A stretch of DNA of 64,000 nt from Zygnema cylindricum (taxonomy: Eukaryota; Streptophyta; Zygnematophyceae; Zygnematales; Zygnemataceae). The stretch spans positions 253,473 through 317,472 of the forward strand of contig JBBHKE010000303.1 of the NCBI GenBank assembly GCA_037447655.1. Reading direction: 5' to 3'. The translations under genes were made by a program, and so were the position numbers. Below are positions 33,369-45,193 of the stretch, in pieces; within the stretch, counting starts at the first letter, position 1, and every line of letters begins with the position of its first letter. The notes under the pieces were generated by a model that did no database searches, had not been told where the DNA came from, and saw only the letters and a program-made list of their open reading frames with translations.

Positions 33369-33404
33369 TGATTTGAAAGTCATTTTAGCGGTTGGAAACT
33401 TTAA

Positions 33405-34028
33405 GGGTACGTCCCCATGTAATCGGTACTTTGATGAAGTATTTTGGACTGTAATGAAGATTCTCCGTACTACTTTGAAGAGCGTCCCAATAAGCGAAAA
33501 TGAAATCGGAACTTTGACATGTGACGGTTGTAGACGTAGGTACAACTTGTGACGATTGAAGACAACTACGAAACTTCCGACGATTGGTGACGCCAACAAA
33601 AACAACGACAGTTGTAGACGTCTAAATTTTTGGTCTAGATTTTTGTGAAATTTCACATGTTTAGCGTTTGGTGACATTGTGACGTCACGCTCACTTGTGA
33701 CAACGTCGACGTCACGGATTCAAGAACTTTCCGCCATGGTTTCCCGATTTCGCTTTTTCTACTTTTTTCACTCGACTTGCCATTAAATAAAAACCTAAAA
33801 ATTTTCATTTTTTTTTCAAAGATCTTTCATTATATACCAATATTGTCGCGTCTCATTCTAAAAAGTGTGAGATACAAGCGATAGTGTGAGAGGGAGAGAG
33901 GAGAGGCGACGACGGCAAAAATTATGCAAAGGACCCATAAATGCAAGTGGAAGTCCGAGACCCCTGCAATTTTTTTTCCGTACATAGCGAGTGATGGGCA
34001 CGGAGAAAAATAGCGAGAACTCTCCCTC
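33405..34028. repeat. Dispersed repeat R4, copy 2
   Basis: Collinear with the repeat at the window start (GGGTACGTCCCCATGTAATCG, then the ACTTTGAAGAGCGTC stretch, then AATGCAAGTGGAAGTCCGAG at the right). Its right end meets the left LTR of the Ty3/gypsy element. Confidence 0.65.
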
Positions 34029-34995
34029 TGTAACAGGATCTCCTACCTCTCAGAAAATCCCATTACTACTCACAATCCCAACCACACATTCCACACATTG
34101 GAAAATACACATCCACATTGGACCACACTCACACAAGGATAAACTTTAAATTAGAAGAAGCTTTTGTCCACATAACATTAGCTTGGTCTCTTGCCCTCGT
34201 GGCTCAACCCTTCTTATTAAAGTGTTTTCCACTACTCTCCACTCTTAATAATTCTATCTCTTAACTACTAAAACACTATTTAGTTAGTAAGAGATTTCAA
34301 TGCAAAATGCCTTTTCTCCAATTTGGTATTAATCGCTCAAGACCAAGATCAGCCGGAATTTCCACAAACTTTTCCAAAGGAAAAGATGTCTACTCTCCTC
34401 TTACATTCACTATTTATCCATCATCGTCCTAGACTCGCAAGGCCAGAGTCAACGCTCCGTTTTAACAAGCTTTTACCTGGGCCAATCATTGATTAGCAAA
34501 GACTCAGACTGACCAATGCAGAAACGTGTGAAATCTCTTACTAACTACTTAGCACTTTACTAACCAATCAAACGTTACGTTTCACTACGTAACATTTACG
34601 TGCAAAAGTGCGCGCCAAACGAAACGCGACTTCGCACGATCGTGCGTAACAAATTTCGCACGCGAAACTTCCTACGAAATTCCCTTAAGTGAAAGTGACG
34701 TTTCGTACTAAAATTTGTACGAAACGAACCACCGTGCATACTAAACGTTTCATTAGAACTTTATGAAACGTACACGCGTAATTTCGGTACTAATTTGACC
34801 CTTAACCCGTTTCAATGATACCCACTTGCTATTTAGACCACACGCTGTCACCTAAATACACCCATCGCTATAACTTTTAAAATATAACTCCAAATAGCGT
34901 GATTCTTTCGCGGACGTCTACCAAATTCAGTACTCTATAATCATAATACCTAAATACCCCCTTATAAACAAGTTCTATCAGCTATAACTGTTACA
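34029..34995 (-). repeat. 3' LTR of the Ty3/gypsy element
   Basis: Begins TGTAACAGG and ends CTGTTACA, so the outer 8 bp are inverted. It is repeated at 40785-41752. Confidence 0.95.
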
Positions 34996-35010
34996 TCATC
35001 CCCTCCTTAA
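34996..35010 (-). other. Polypurine tract
   Basis: On the minus strand AAGGAGGGGATGA directly precedes the 3' LTR, the expected plus-strand priming site. Confidence 0.8.
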
Positions 35011-35099
35011 TTTTAACTGACCTCAGTTAAACACCTTTAATTCTCAAGACAGGACTTCTATATTATTATCCCTCCAATACCTCTGTAAAAACTCACATA

Positions 35100-36300
35100 A
35101 TTTTTATCCTCTAAAGTCAACTCATCCTCAGGCCTTCCTAGATAATGCACTTACCAGAATATAGTATCACCAACCTTTAACCAACCCAATCTATTACCCA
35201 TCTGTTGACTTCAGGTTCTATAATTATTGAGGGATCCAATTCCAATTCTCCTTCAGTTGGTCGAAGATTCACTGGTTTCAATTGGCTGATGTGTATCATT
35301 GGATGAATTTTGTTGAAGGCGGGAAGTCCAATTTGGCAGCAACTGGCGATATCATCTCGATTACAGTAAATGGTCCAATGTACTTAGGATCTAATTTCCC
35401 CGTAGGATCCGATTGTCCCTCAATCTTGCACCTGTAATGAGTTCTAGAGAGCCAAACCTTGTCACCTGTGCATAACACCCAATCACCCCGTTTGCGGTTA
35501 GCATTTAATTCTTGCCTCCTTTGTGCCTCCACTAATGCATCCCAGACAGTTTTGAAAACTGTTTGAACGTATTCCCAAAACTCTGTTCCATAACCTCTAT
35601 TCTGTTGAGTGACCCCTGTTATTAAGTCCAATGCTTCTCTAGGTTGGTATCTGTATGCAATTTTAAATGGTGAGAATCCTGTACTTGCATGTTAACATGA
35701 ATTGTATGCAAATTCCATTAATGGCAATTTAGATTCCCGTGTGTTCTGAACTCCACTGCAAACAGTCCTAAGCATTTCCTCTAGTGTACCGTTTATCCTT
35801 TTTGTCTGTCTATCTGTCTGAGGATGATAAGCGGTTCTCATTTATAATTCAGAGCCTAAATTTTGTTGTAATTCTTTCCAAAAAGCAGACGTAAATTTAG
35901 AATCTCTATCACTGACTATAGATATTGGGACTCCATGATGGTGACCACGTTGTCAAAATATAACTTTGCAATATCTACAATTGAATGAGTGGTTTTGCAA
36001 GGGATAAAGATTGCCATTTTAGTGAACCTATCGACTACGACCATAATAGTGTCATTCCTTTTAGATGTAGCAGGCAACCTGGCTATAAAATCCATACTGA
36101 CAGATTCCCACGGTTCTTCGAGGATATCCAAAGGTTTTAAGAGACTTTTAGGTTTTTGGGTACTAGGTTTACTCTATTGGCAAGGGACACAACTTTCCAC
36201 GTGTTTTGACACCTCATTTGCCATCCTAGGCCAAAACAATCTACTTTGCAATCGACTAAAGGTTTTATCTCGACCTAGATGTCCTAAATGCTCATGAGCT
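35100..36300 (-). pseudogene. Integrase region of pol, broken
   Basis: The zinc-binding start (HEHLGHLGR ... CVPC) at about 36300-36170 is followed by the catalytic core: VVVDRFTK supplies the first Asp, IVSDRDSKF the second, and the TAYHPQTD stretch leads to the Glu. In-frame stops are seen at 35842-35844 and 35692-35694, and another directly follows CVPCQ. The frame 35631-35296 is the C-terminal part (GDKVWLS, PTGKLDPKYIGPF). Beyond the HISQLKP-like stretch, 35060-35180 holds a fragment (HYLGRPEDELTLED) that might be the remains of a chromodomain. That last point is an inference. Confidence 0.85.
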
Positions 36301-36895
36301 TCCCGTAAAATTTCTTTTTCTTAAGTCTCCCACTTCAGGAATGAATAATCTATCCCCAATTTGCAAATATAGTAAACCATCCTCTAGTCTAAAGTTTTTG
36401 ACATGCCTCTCATTCAATGGGTCAGAATTCCCTCCCGAAATATTCTTGTAAATCACGACAAAATAAAGATCTTTATCATAACCATTTCTAACTATATCTA
36501 AAAACAATTCATCTCGAACCATAACACTTATTTCAAAACATCTACTTAAAGGATCTGCGACTACATTTGTCTTCCCAAGAATATGTTTGACATTAAATTT
36601 AAAATATGCTAATTTCTGCATCCACCTAACCTGTCTAACAGTCATAATCTGCGCATCACTTAATCTCTGTAAATAAGAGAGTGCTTTATTATCACAGTGA
36701 ACTGTAAATTCTTTATTATGCAAATAACAACGCCATTTCACCAATGCATGTACAATTGCAAGTAATTCCTTTTCTTGTGCTGTATAGTTCTTTTCAGCAT
36801 CATTGAATTTTCTGGACTCAAAAGCAATAGGATGAAAGTGTTTGCCGACTTTTTGACTTATGACTGCACCTAGACCTTTATCAGATACATCTGTA
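36292..36895 (-). pseudogene. RNase H region of pol
   Basis: A frameshift near 36890 separates it from RT. The part 36744-36292 (FTVHCDNKALSYLQ, MQKLAYFKFNVKHILGKTN, ADPLSRC) is the usual gypsy RNase H. A second frameshift near 36300 separates it from integrase. Confidence 0.88.
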
Positions 36896-38689
36896 GTTGA
36901 TCAGAACTTTAAATTCCCCGGCAGGGTCAAGATACACCTGTGTAGGGGCAAAGGTCAACTTCCCTTTTAATTCGTCGAATGCTCCCTCCTGATCAGCTCC
37001 CCACACAAACGTCTCCTTCTCCGAAAGTAAATCCGTCAAAGGTGCGGCGATCATACTGAAATTCTTGATAAATTTCCTGTAATAAGTGGCCAATCCCAAA
37101 AACGATCTAACTTCTGTTACATTAGTAGGTTGTTTCCTATTTTGGATTGCTAAAATTTTGGATGGATCTGTTTTAACACCTTCCCCATTAACTATATGTC
37201 CCAAAAATAATTGTTCACTTTTAAGAAAACTAGATTTTGACAATTTTCCATATAATTTTCTTTCTCTTAACCTTTCCGACATTTTTTTTAAATGAATTAT
37301 ATGTTGTTCTTTAGATTCAGTGTAAACTAAAATATCATATATAAACACTTGGACAAACTCATCTATGTAATCTGAAAAGGTTTGGTTCATTAATCTTTGG
37401 TAAGTAGGCGGTGCATTCGTTAAGCTGAATGGCATCACTATCCATTCGAAATGACCCACCCTAGTCCTGAAAGCAGTTTTATCAACATCTTCAATTCTAA
37501 TTGGCACCTGATTAAAGCCACTACGCATGTCAATCAACGAAAATACTTTAGCACCTTTTAAACGATCTATCAAATCAGAAATTAAAGGTAACGGATACTT
37601 ATCCTTCACCGTAATCTTGTTCAGACTACGATAATTGACACACATTCTCAACGTTCCGTCCTTCTTTTTGACGAAAAGAACTGGTGCTCCGTACGGTGAT
37701 TTGCTGGGTTGAATATGTCTTTTCTCTAGGAGTTCTTTGATCTGATTCTTTAACTCCTCCTGCTCAAAGAAACTGTGTTTATAAATTCCTGTGACAGGAG
37801 GATTACATCCAGGTTCAAGGTTAATAACATGTTCTACATCTCGGGAAGGTGGCCTCCCTGAAGGTAAGTCATTTGGGAAAACATCTCTAAATTCAAAAAT
37901 CAAATCTTTAAAAGCAGCATCAGATGTATTAATGTTAGTTACAAAATCAGATTTTAGTTTTTCGAAAGTTTTAGTGGTGTCTGATTTAGTGATGACATCA
38001 ATGTTAGTGTTTTCTCCCCCTCTTTCATCAGTAAATGCCTCAGTTACTAATAACAAGAAAGGATGATTTGTTTTATCTTTTAAGTGTTTTTTAAATTGTT
38101 TAGCAGATATCAAACCTTCCACTCCCAATCTGGGTATGTTGTTTATATGATTCCTATGCAATTTCTTAGGAGATAATGCTTGCAAAACCTTCCAACCGTT
38201 TTCAGACTTCACTTTTAAGGTGTTAATTTCCCAATTAATTTGAGGATTATGTTCTGTTAACCAAGGCTTTCCCAGAATTAGTTCTTCACTTCCCAAATTC
38301 ATTATTTCACACACAACTTTCATTTTATGACCTTGGATATCAACTTCTATCGTGTCAGTTTGTAAGTCTAATGTGGACTTATTACCATTTGCCACTTGAA
38401 CATGTAAAGGCTTTTCCCTTATGACAGTAGGAATTTTATTTTCCTCTACAAACTTATGTGAAATAAAATTATGTGTGGCACCTGAATCAACCATTACTTT
38501 CAGCGGTTTTCCTTCCACTAATGACTCGAATCTAATCAAACTGTGTCTAGTGTCATCATTACTTAACTGTCCTAACATAGGTCTGTTGTTGAGAATTTCA
38601 TCAGAAGGATTCTTTAAACTATGCAGTGTAGTGAGAATCATAATAAATTCAGCTATCCTAACTTTTCCATTCATTAATTTGCCCTCCAA
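36881..38689 (-). pseudogene. Protease and reverse transcriptase region of pol
   Basis: A 602-codon open stretch. The retropepsin motif VDSGATHNF is at residues 67-75. RT blocks follow: YPLPLISDLIDRL, FSLIDMRSGFNQ, VMPFSLTNAPPTYQRLMN, then FIYDILVY. In active enzymes the last block is F-x-D-D; here the first Asp is Tyr, codon TAT at 37337-37339, a one-base change from GAT. Downstream SFLGLATYYRKFI is intact. Upstream of the first Met the frame has a stop about 20 codons from the gag frame end. Confidence 0.93.
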
Positions 38690-38739
38690 AGTTAACTATT
38701 TAACTTCTGCATCCGGTTGACTAAACTGAGGACTTTCAG

Positions 38740-40061
38740 TTAGTCCTTTCCGTTTCCCACCTCTTGGGCTTCATGCTCAGCTACGTATAATGCAATATCC
38801 TCTTGGAGACCTTCATTTACATCGACTGTTTTGAGAGAGCCTTTATCTGTACAGTCTTTAGCGTAATGATCTGGACCTCCGCATTTGAAACAAGTGACTT
38901 TCTTTTTGGGTTTTGTGCACTCTCTACTAAAATGTCCCTCCTCTCCACAGTTATAACAGTTAATCCTTTTCAATTGTGCACACTCAAATGCTCTATGACC
39001 CTTTTTCTAACAAATAGTGCATGTGGGGATAGTAAGGTAAGGCTTCTGAGCATTAATGTTTGGTTTAGGACTTTTAATGTACCCCCCTCTATTGTTAAAT
39101 TTATTTCCTGCATTAACACTATGTCCACCCCTTTGATTTCCCCTGAAGATATTTTGCCTATTCACCAGACCAGCATTCAGACCCTCTTCAACAAATTCCT
39201 CCTCATCCCACTGTGATACTTCATTTAAATTACCTCTGAGTGATCGAGTTTCTCGATTATACCCCAACTGATCCTCTAATTCCAATGACTTATCTTGTAA
39301 TTCCTTCAAATTATTAAAATTTTGATGTTTTAGCTCTGATTTCAGTATAGGATTCAAATAGTTAAAAAAATGCAATTTAGCCATTTCATCAGTCAAACCT
39401 ATGACATGAATGCTAGATGAGTCAAATTCCACAATATAATCCTTCACAGATCCAGTCTGCTTACAATTCAACCACTTTTCTTCCATTTTGGATTTAAAAG
39501 TGATAGACAAGAAACGCGATTTGATCGCGGTTTTAAAAGTTTCCCAATCAGCATTATCATGAATCAATTTATACCTTCTCTGAGTATAATACCAAATTTG
39601 AGCATCGCCTTTGAGACACCTAACTGCAAAAGAAGTGTAATCATCACGATCGCAATTTCTAGACTCCAAATAATATTCCATATGAAAAATCCAAGCATCC
39701 AACTCATCAATCCTCATACCATCAAACGATGGTGCCTCACTAATAGACAATTTCAGATCCCTTATCTTCTTAGGTCTATCATGATCATCCTCCCTAAAAC
39801 TGGCATTCCTTTTACTACTCTCACCTTTTTGGTCATTCATATCATTCTTGGTCTGAATAAGTTAATAAGATCATATAATTTCTCATTTGAAACATTTCCA
39901 TTTTCTTTGACAACTTTTAATTCACTTTTCAATTCGGAAATGGTTTCATCCACAACGGCAGAATGATTATTAAATCTTTTGACCAATTTCATAGTCCTCT
40001 TCTTCAACACATTCAACGCATTCTCCATTTCAAGTTTCCATGCAGAATTTGCCATTATCAC
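38740..40061 (-). pseudogene. Gag polyprotein, broken
   Basis: The capsid frame (39840-39007) is preceded by a short N-terminal frame (40061-39837) in another phase, so a frameshift lies near 39840. It contains the usual retrotransposon gag helices (AWIFHMEYYL, FAVRCLKGDAQIWYY, FLSITF). Three CCHC knuckles follow: the first, C-x2-C-x4-H-x4-C, is interrupted by TAG at 39007-39009; the second and third are intact at 38958-38917 and about 38892-38851. Confidence 0.9.
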
Positions 40062-40770
40062 ACAATTAAATCAAGCAAAAGGAAAGATAGAGTATAATTT
40101 CCCAAAGAAATTTGCTGCAGGTTTGAAGTCCTTAGATTGCTCCAATCCAAAACTTCTTCTCCTTAACAAATCCTTTGAAAAGATCAAGATCTGAGAAATT
40201 AAAAAGACATTGACAATAAGTTAGTACAATTTCAAATTTTCAATATCCCAACATTGAAACAGAAATGTAAGAATTTCCCCACAAATTTTGCAATAGCAAA
40301 AATTGAAATCAATCAAAGGTAACAATATAGGGTTTGAAAAGTTTTGAGTCATTTCTGGACTCCTTTGCTCTTGAAGAAGTAAAGTACTCCACTTTCCTTC
40401 TCCTCCATTAGCAAATTTCCCACTTCCCACTACATTAGGATCTTTTACTCTCTAAACCTCACCTCCTCACCCTTCATGGCTACAAGCCCTTCCTCTACAC
40501 ATGAATCATTGCTAGGAGAAGGCAAGTTTGTTTGGCTTCTAGGTAATTGGAGTGAGCTTCAGCGGTGGCTACACTGCCCACCCTGACTTAGTCCTTAAGA
40601 CTTGAGCACGCCCCACATCTAACCAGCGGCCGCTGGCTGTGTGATCACTCAGTTTCCCTCCAATCCCTTGCCACTTCACATTGTGGTTCTACCGACACAG
40701 GTTAGAGCACCCTCACCGGTCACGGCAGTCGATATTCGAGTGAGGAAGCTTCTCTCTGGTTTCTAACCAA

Positions 40771-40782
40771 GCTTTGATACCA
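40771..40782 (-). other. Primer binding site, initiator Met tRNA
   Basis: TGGTATCAAAGC on the minus strand, two bases inside the 5' LTR. This differs by one base from TGGTATCAGAGC, the complement of the plant initiator-Met tRNA 3' end. Confidence 0.85.
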
Positions 40783-40784
40783 TA

Positions 40785-41752
40785 TGTAACAGGATTTCCT
40801 ACCTCTCTGAAAATCCCATTACTACAAACAATTTCAACCACACATTCCACACATTGGAAAATACACATCCACATTGGAAAACACTCACATAAAGATAAAC
40901 TTTAAATTAGAAGAAGCTTTTGTCCACATAACATTAGCTTGGTCTCTTGCCATCGTGGCTCAACCCTTCAAATTAAAGTGTTTCCTCTACTCTCCACTCT
41001 TAATAATTTTATCTCTTAACTACTAAAACACTATTTAGTTAGTAAGAGATTTCAATGCAAAAATGCTTTTTTTCCAATTTGGTATTAATCGCTCAGGACC
41101 AAGATCAGCTGAAATTTCCACAAACTTTTCCAAAGGAAAAGATGTCTACTCTCCTCTTACACTTCACTATTTATCCATCATCGCCCTGGACTCGCCAGGC
41201 CAGAGTCAACGCTCCGTTTTAACAGGCTTTTAACTGGGCCAATCATTGATCATCAAAGACTTAGATTGACCAATGCAAAAACGTGCGGAATCTCTTACTA
41301 ACTACTTAGCACTTTACTAACCAATCAAACGTTACGTTTCACTACGTAACATTTACGTGCAAAAGTGCGCGCCAAACGAAACGCGACTTCGCACGATCGT
41401 GCGTAACAAATTTCGCACGCGAAACTTCCAACGAAATTCCCTAACGTGAAAGTGACGTTTCGTACTAAAATTTGTAAGAAACGAACCACCGTGCATACTA
41501 AACGTTTCATTATAACTTTATGAAACGTACACGCGTAATTTCGGTACTAATTTGACCCTTAACCCGTTTCAATTCTACCCACTTGTTATTTAGTCCCCAC
41601 GCTGTCACCTAAATACACCCATCGCTATAACTTTTAAAATATAACTCCAAATAGCGTGATTCTTTCGCGGACGTCTACCAAATTTAGTTCTCTATAATCA
41701 TAATACCTAAATACCCCTTTATAAACAAGTTCGATCAGCTATTACTGTTACA
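40785..41752 (-). repeat. 5' LTR of the Ty3/gypsy element
   Basis: A 968 bp direct repeat of 34029-34995 starting TGTAACAGG and ending CTGTTACA, differing at scattered sites. Confidence 0.95.
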
Positions 41753-41869
41753 GCTACACAAAAGGATGAGAGAATATACGAGTTTGTCTTTAAAATGATA
41801 GGTCGTACGTAAAAATAACGCATGAGGTTTTAACGCATTATATGCGTTCGAAATATACTTACAGATTGT

Positions 41870-42985
41870 GTTGTTCGCGACGGCACGAAGTCGTCGCTAA
41901 CCCAATCAATTAGATCATTCCATCAGTGTGACGATGAAACAAAATTAGGAGTTGCTCCGGTTCACTGCTTAGAAGATTCCAAGAATGGCAACGACGTGCA
42001 AATTGCACTCACAGACTGCGTGGTCCGCGACAAAGGAAAGTCGTCGTGTCCCTAATTTTTTTGGATAATCCAACGGTGCGACGACGAAAGTGAATCAAAA
42101 AAACTCGCGGTTTAATGATTCTGCGATTCCAACAATGGGACAAAGACAAAGCCTCGTCGACCATACGAAGGTTCATACTTATTGTACTAACTAAAAATAA
42201 ATAACTAAAATATGCTCGGTATTGTAGTTTGTCATTTTGATCGTTGTTGCGACGACGAATTGTCGTCGCCAGTTCGATTTCTTCATCCACGCATCGGCGC
42301 TTCAATGTGGCCACCTGCTAACAATATTATTATATTAAAACCACAAGCGACGACACACTGTCGTCGGTGTTTCACGACGGTGCAGGAGGATCTAACATAA
42401 CAACATTAAGAAAATGTGGTTGGGGCGTGGAAAAAATAAATAAAAATTCTAACGAACACATAATGGTAGAGATAAACAAAATGCCACAATATAAGCGAAT
42501 TCTATATTGAGAAACAAAATGTAAGCAGCCGTAAAAAGTCATATAAGGTAAGAATAAAAAGTTAATATTGCTTACTTGTATTATATTCGCCCGTAAAGTG
42601 TTCCGGAAACTTCTTCACGGTCCTCGGTATAAGGCACTCCTTTCCGTTTGTATTACAATCCGCAATCATCCAATTGATTACACGAACGCGTGCAACCTTT
42701 GTCGACACGTGTTGGAGCTTGCGTCTCACCACCGAGCTGATACCGTGGTCCACACGCGGTGAGTCTGGCGGTGAGTCCGGAGATGAATTTGGGGGTGAGC
42801 CGAAATCGGACCCACCGCCTTCTATGAGGGTGTCATCATTTGGTGATCCCATCCCTTCACCTGCCTCTCCGTCCCCCTCATTCTCGCCGCACTCCATCTC
42901 CTCCTCAACCGGAGGTGGGAAAAATACAGCGGGAGGTCTGGCTTTCGCCGCAAAAAAGGTGGTAATGGGCCACATATTTTCTTAA
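41870..42985 (-). CDS. Unresolved gene candidate with Pro/Ser/Asp-rich first exon
   Basis: The frame from ATG at 42975 gives an acidic low-complexity part (SPPNSSPDSPPDSP) and then an ordered-looking stretch VARVRVINWMIADCNTNGKE, ending at a good donor ACAA|GTAAGC near 42583. Downstream on the same strand are short units around GCGACGAC...TCGTCGC, two of which end at good donors (TCT|GTGAGT near 42012, TCT|GTAAGT near 41865), and a frame KRRCVDEEIELATTIRRRNN near 42300-42230. I could not join these in phase. The product is not recognised. It could be a host gene or a remnant of a transposon gene. Confidence 0.3.
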
Positions 42986-45193
42986 GATAGTCACGACAAC
43001 TTGTGAAAGATAAATATGAAGCAACAAAAATAAAATGCAACAATGAAGGTAGATGCGAAGGGAGGAAAATAGTGCCATTGTTGGAGTTAACGACGAGTGT
43101 ATATAGGAGGGGAAGGGAATCTGTTGTGAAAAAAAGGAGGGAAATGCTTGGTAAAAATTTGAACATTCAAAATTTTTAAATCAAATATTTTGTTTGAAGT
43201 CAAATATTTCCATTTTAAAAACGACACGGTGAGAGCGGGAAAGTTTTAAAATTTGCGTCAGTTTTCAACGTGAGAGTATGCACGTGGTTGACAATGGACA
43301 TTTTTCATGAAAAAGGCGTGAGAAAACATGGCAGCTCAGTGAATGTACGGATCTTTCTTGGAAAGGCAGCGGGTAAGACAGGCCTGTTTTGATGCATATT
43401 AAAAAAAGCCATAATGTTTGCGTGGATAAAAAATAAGACACGTGTAATCTTTGGCGACCAATCACGTGACGTGAATTATTAATTGGTTGGTCGGTATGTA
43501 CTTTTTGGTTCATTTTAGTGACATCATTTACTCTAATACGGAACAACGCTGACGTTAATACAGGTGAGACGTCTGAAAGATAGACGAGGTAACACCCTTA
43601 TTACAATTAAGACACATATTAGCATACTTAACTCTAATAAAACCACCCAAAAGGGACGTTATTAGAATACATGAGATACGGATGAACGGAACTACGGCCA
43701 TACGTCCAAGTTACATGTAGAAACGGCATGGCGTGTTAACCGTTTCCGTAAACGTCAAACCAAAAAAAAAAAATTAAACTTTACGTTACGCGGTATATCG
43801 TTAACACGTAACCGCCGTAAAATTGTCTGATCGGTACGGATACTCGATTTGGCGCCGTCGTACAATTTTTAAGATTGTGTACGGTTACATAGATTAATGT
43901 GTACAATCGTACGGAGAATATTCCATTTTTGCTGTCCCCAAATTAGCGTTAACGCCGAAATTAGTATAAACCTTTTTTTTTTCAAATTTTCAAATTCTTA
44001 ATTAGCGTCAATGACGGTATATTTTTTTACACACTATTTAAACTTTGACACTAATAACGATGCACGGTCGCCATTCATAGCATTGCGATGCTATGGCGGC
44101 ACATCGTACCGCATCGTATTGCTTTGCCACAATCGTATGGATACATCAAAAGGTATTAGATCATGACGTAGGATCTTATTGAAAGCGAGACTTTACGCAT
44201 CGCAAAACCGCATCCGATGACCGACGTACTCGAACGCCATCTGGCAGCATATCCTTTTTAGTTTTTACGAAGAAAATGTGAAGAAAATGTAACTGACAGA
44301 CTACAGCATGATTTGCTGCGTTTGACTATGATTCGGACAGACTTAGCGTTGCAGCCTTGAACTGCCATCATACTACAAACAAGGCCCAAGAAGATGACTT
44401 GCTAAGCCTGAAAGAAAGTCCAAAAGCCATAAAGAGGCTTGATACAACGAGAAGAAAAAACAGAAGCATCATCACCATGCCTATGCTAAACAGACAAACG
44501 TACAAGAGACTGTTGGTGCAAAATTAAAAATAAAAGTAGATTGAAGATAATAAAGCTGATATTGGAAAAAAAGGCGAGAAACAGCCAGTAACTAAAGTAA
44601 CAACCGTCGAAACATTACCATATTTCTTACCAGAAAAAAAAACATTTGATTTCCGGGTCAAGAATCTGTTATGTTGTAAAGTAATCTGACCGGGAAAATA
44701 AATCAAAGTAGTAGATGGAAAAGGCCTCAGATCATATTTCAATAAAGATCATAGTAATAGAGTCAAGTCGTCGACAAATTAAGGATGGATCCATTTGGGA
44801 AAAACAACTTTCAAAAACAAAAGGATTTAAGTGAAGCTTTTGATTGGACACTGTTCACATGCACTAGTCGAAGACTAAATTCAGCGAACATATTTTAACA
44901 ATCCTAGTGAGTCTGACTAACTTTTGGGCGACCTAAATGTAAATGAAAAAACTGAATCAAAAGTAAAACTGCTAAACGAAAATCATCCGTTACTTTATCA
45001 AATAAATAAGATTCATATTATTTACCCAACTAATACTCGATTGGACTAGCGGCCCAAAACTAAAACCTGTTTCTATTTTCTTCTGACCTAAATAACACTG
45101 AAACAACCGTGGCAAATAGAATACTATACAAGGTGCTCCAATTTATTTGACTATTACTCTGTTTGTACTGCTTTCCATTTTTTAGAACACAAC
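42986..45193. other. Intergenic with one degenerate M1 remnant
   Basis: No gene recognised. Positions 43935-44070 carry M1-like words (AATTAGCGTTAACGCC ... CTAATAACGATGCACGGT) in decayed form. A CATCGTACCGCATCGTATTG-type palindromic stretch lies near 44090-44130. Confidence 0.45.

Larger units (their letters stand above)
34029..41752 (-). mobile_element. Ty3/gypsy LTR retrotransposon, decayed
   Basis: A 7.72 kb element on the minus strand between two direct LTRs of 967 and 968 bp. The order gag, zinc knuckles, protease, RT, RNase H, integrase fits Ty3/gypsy. The tRNA primer site and polypurine tract are present next to the LTRs. The 5-mers outside the LTRs are CCCTC and GCTAC, so no target duplication is visible. 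At least three frameshifts, several in-frame stops and a lost RT catalytic Asp make it non-autonomous. Dozens of LTR-LTR differences by eye suggest it is not recent. Confidence 0.95.
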
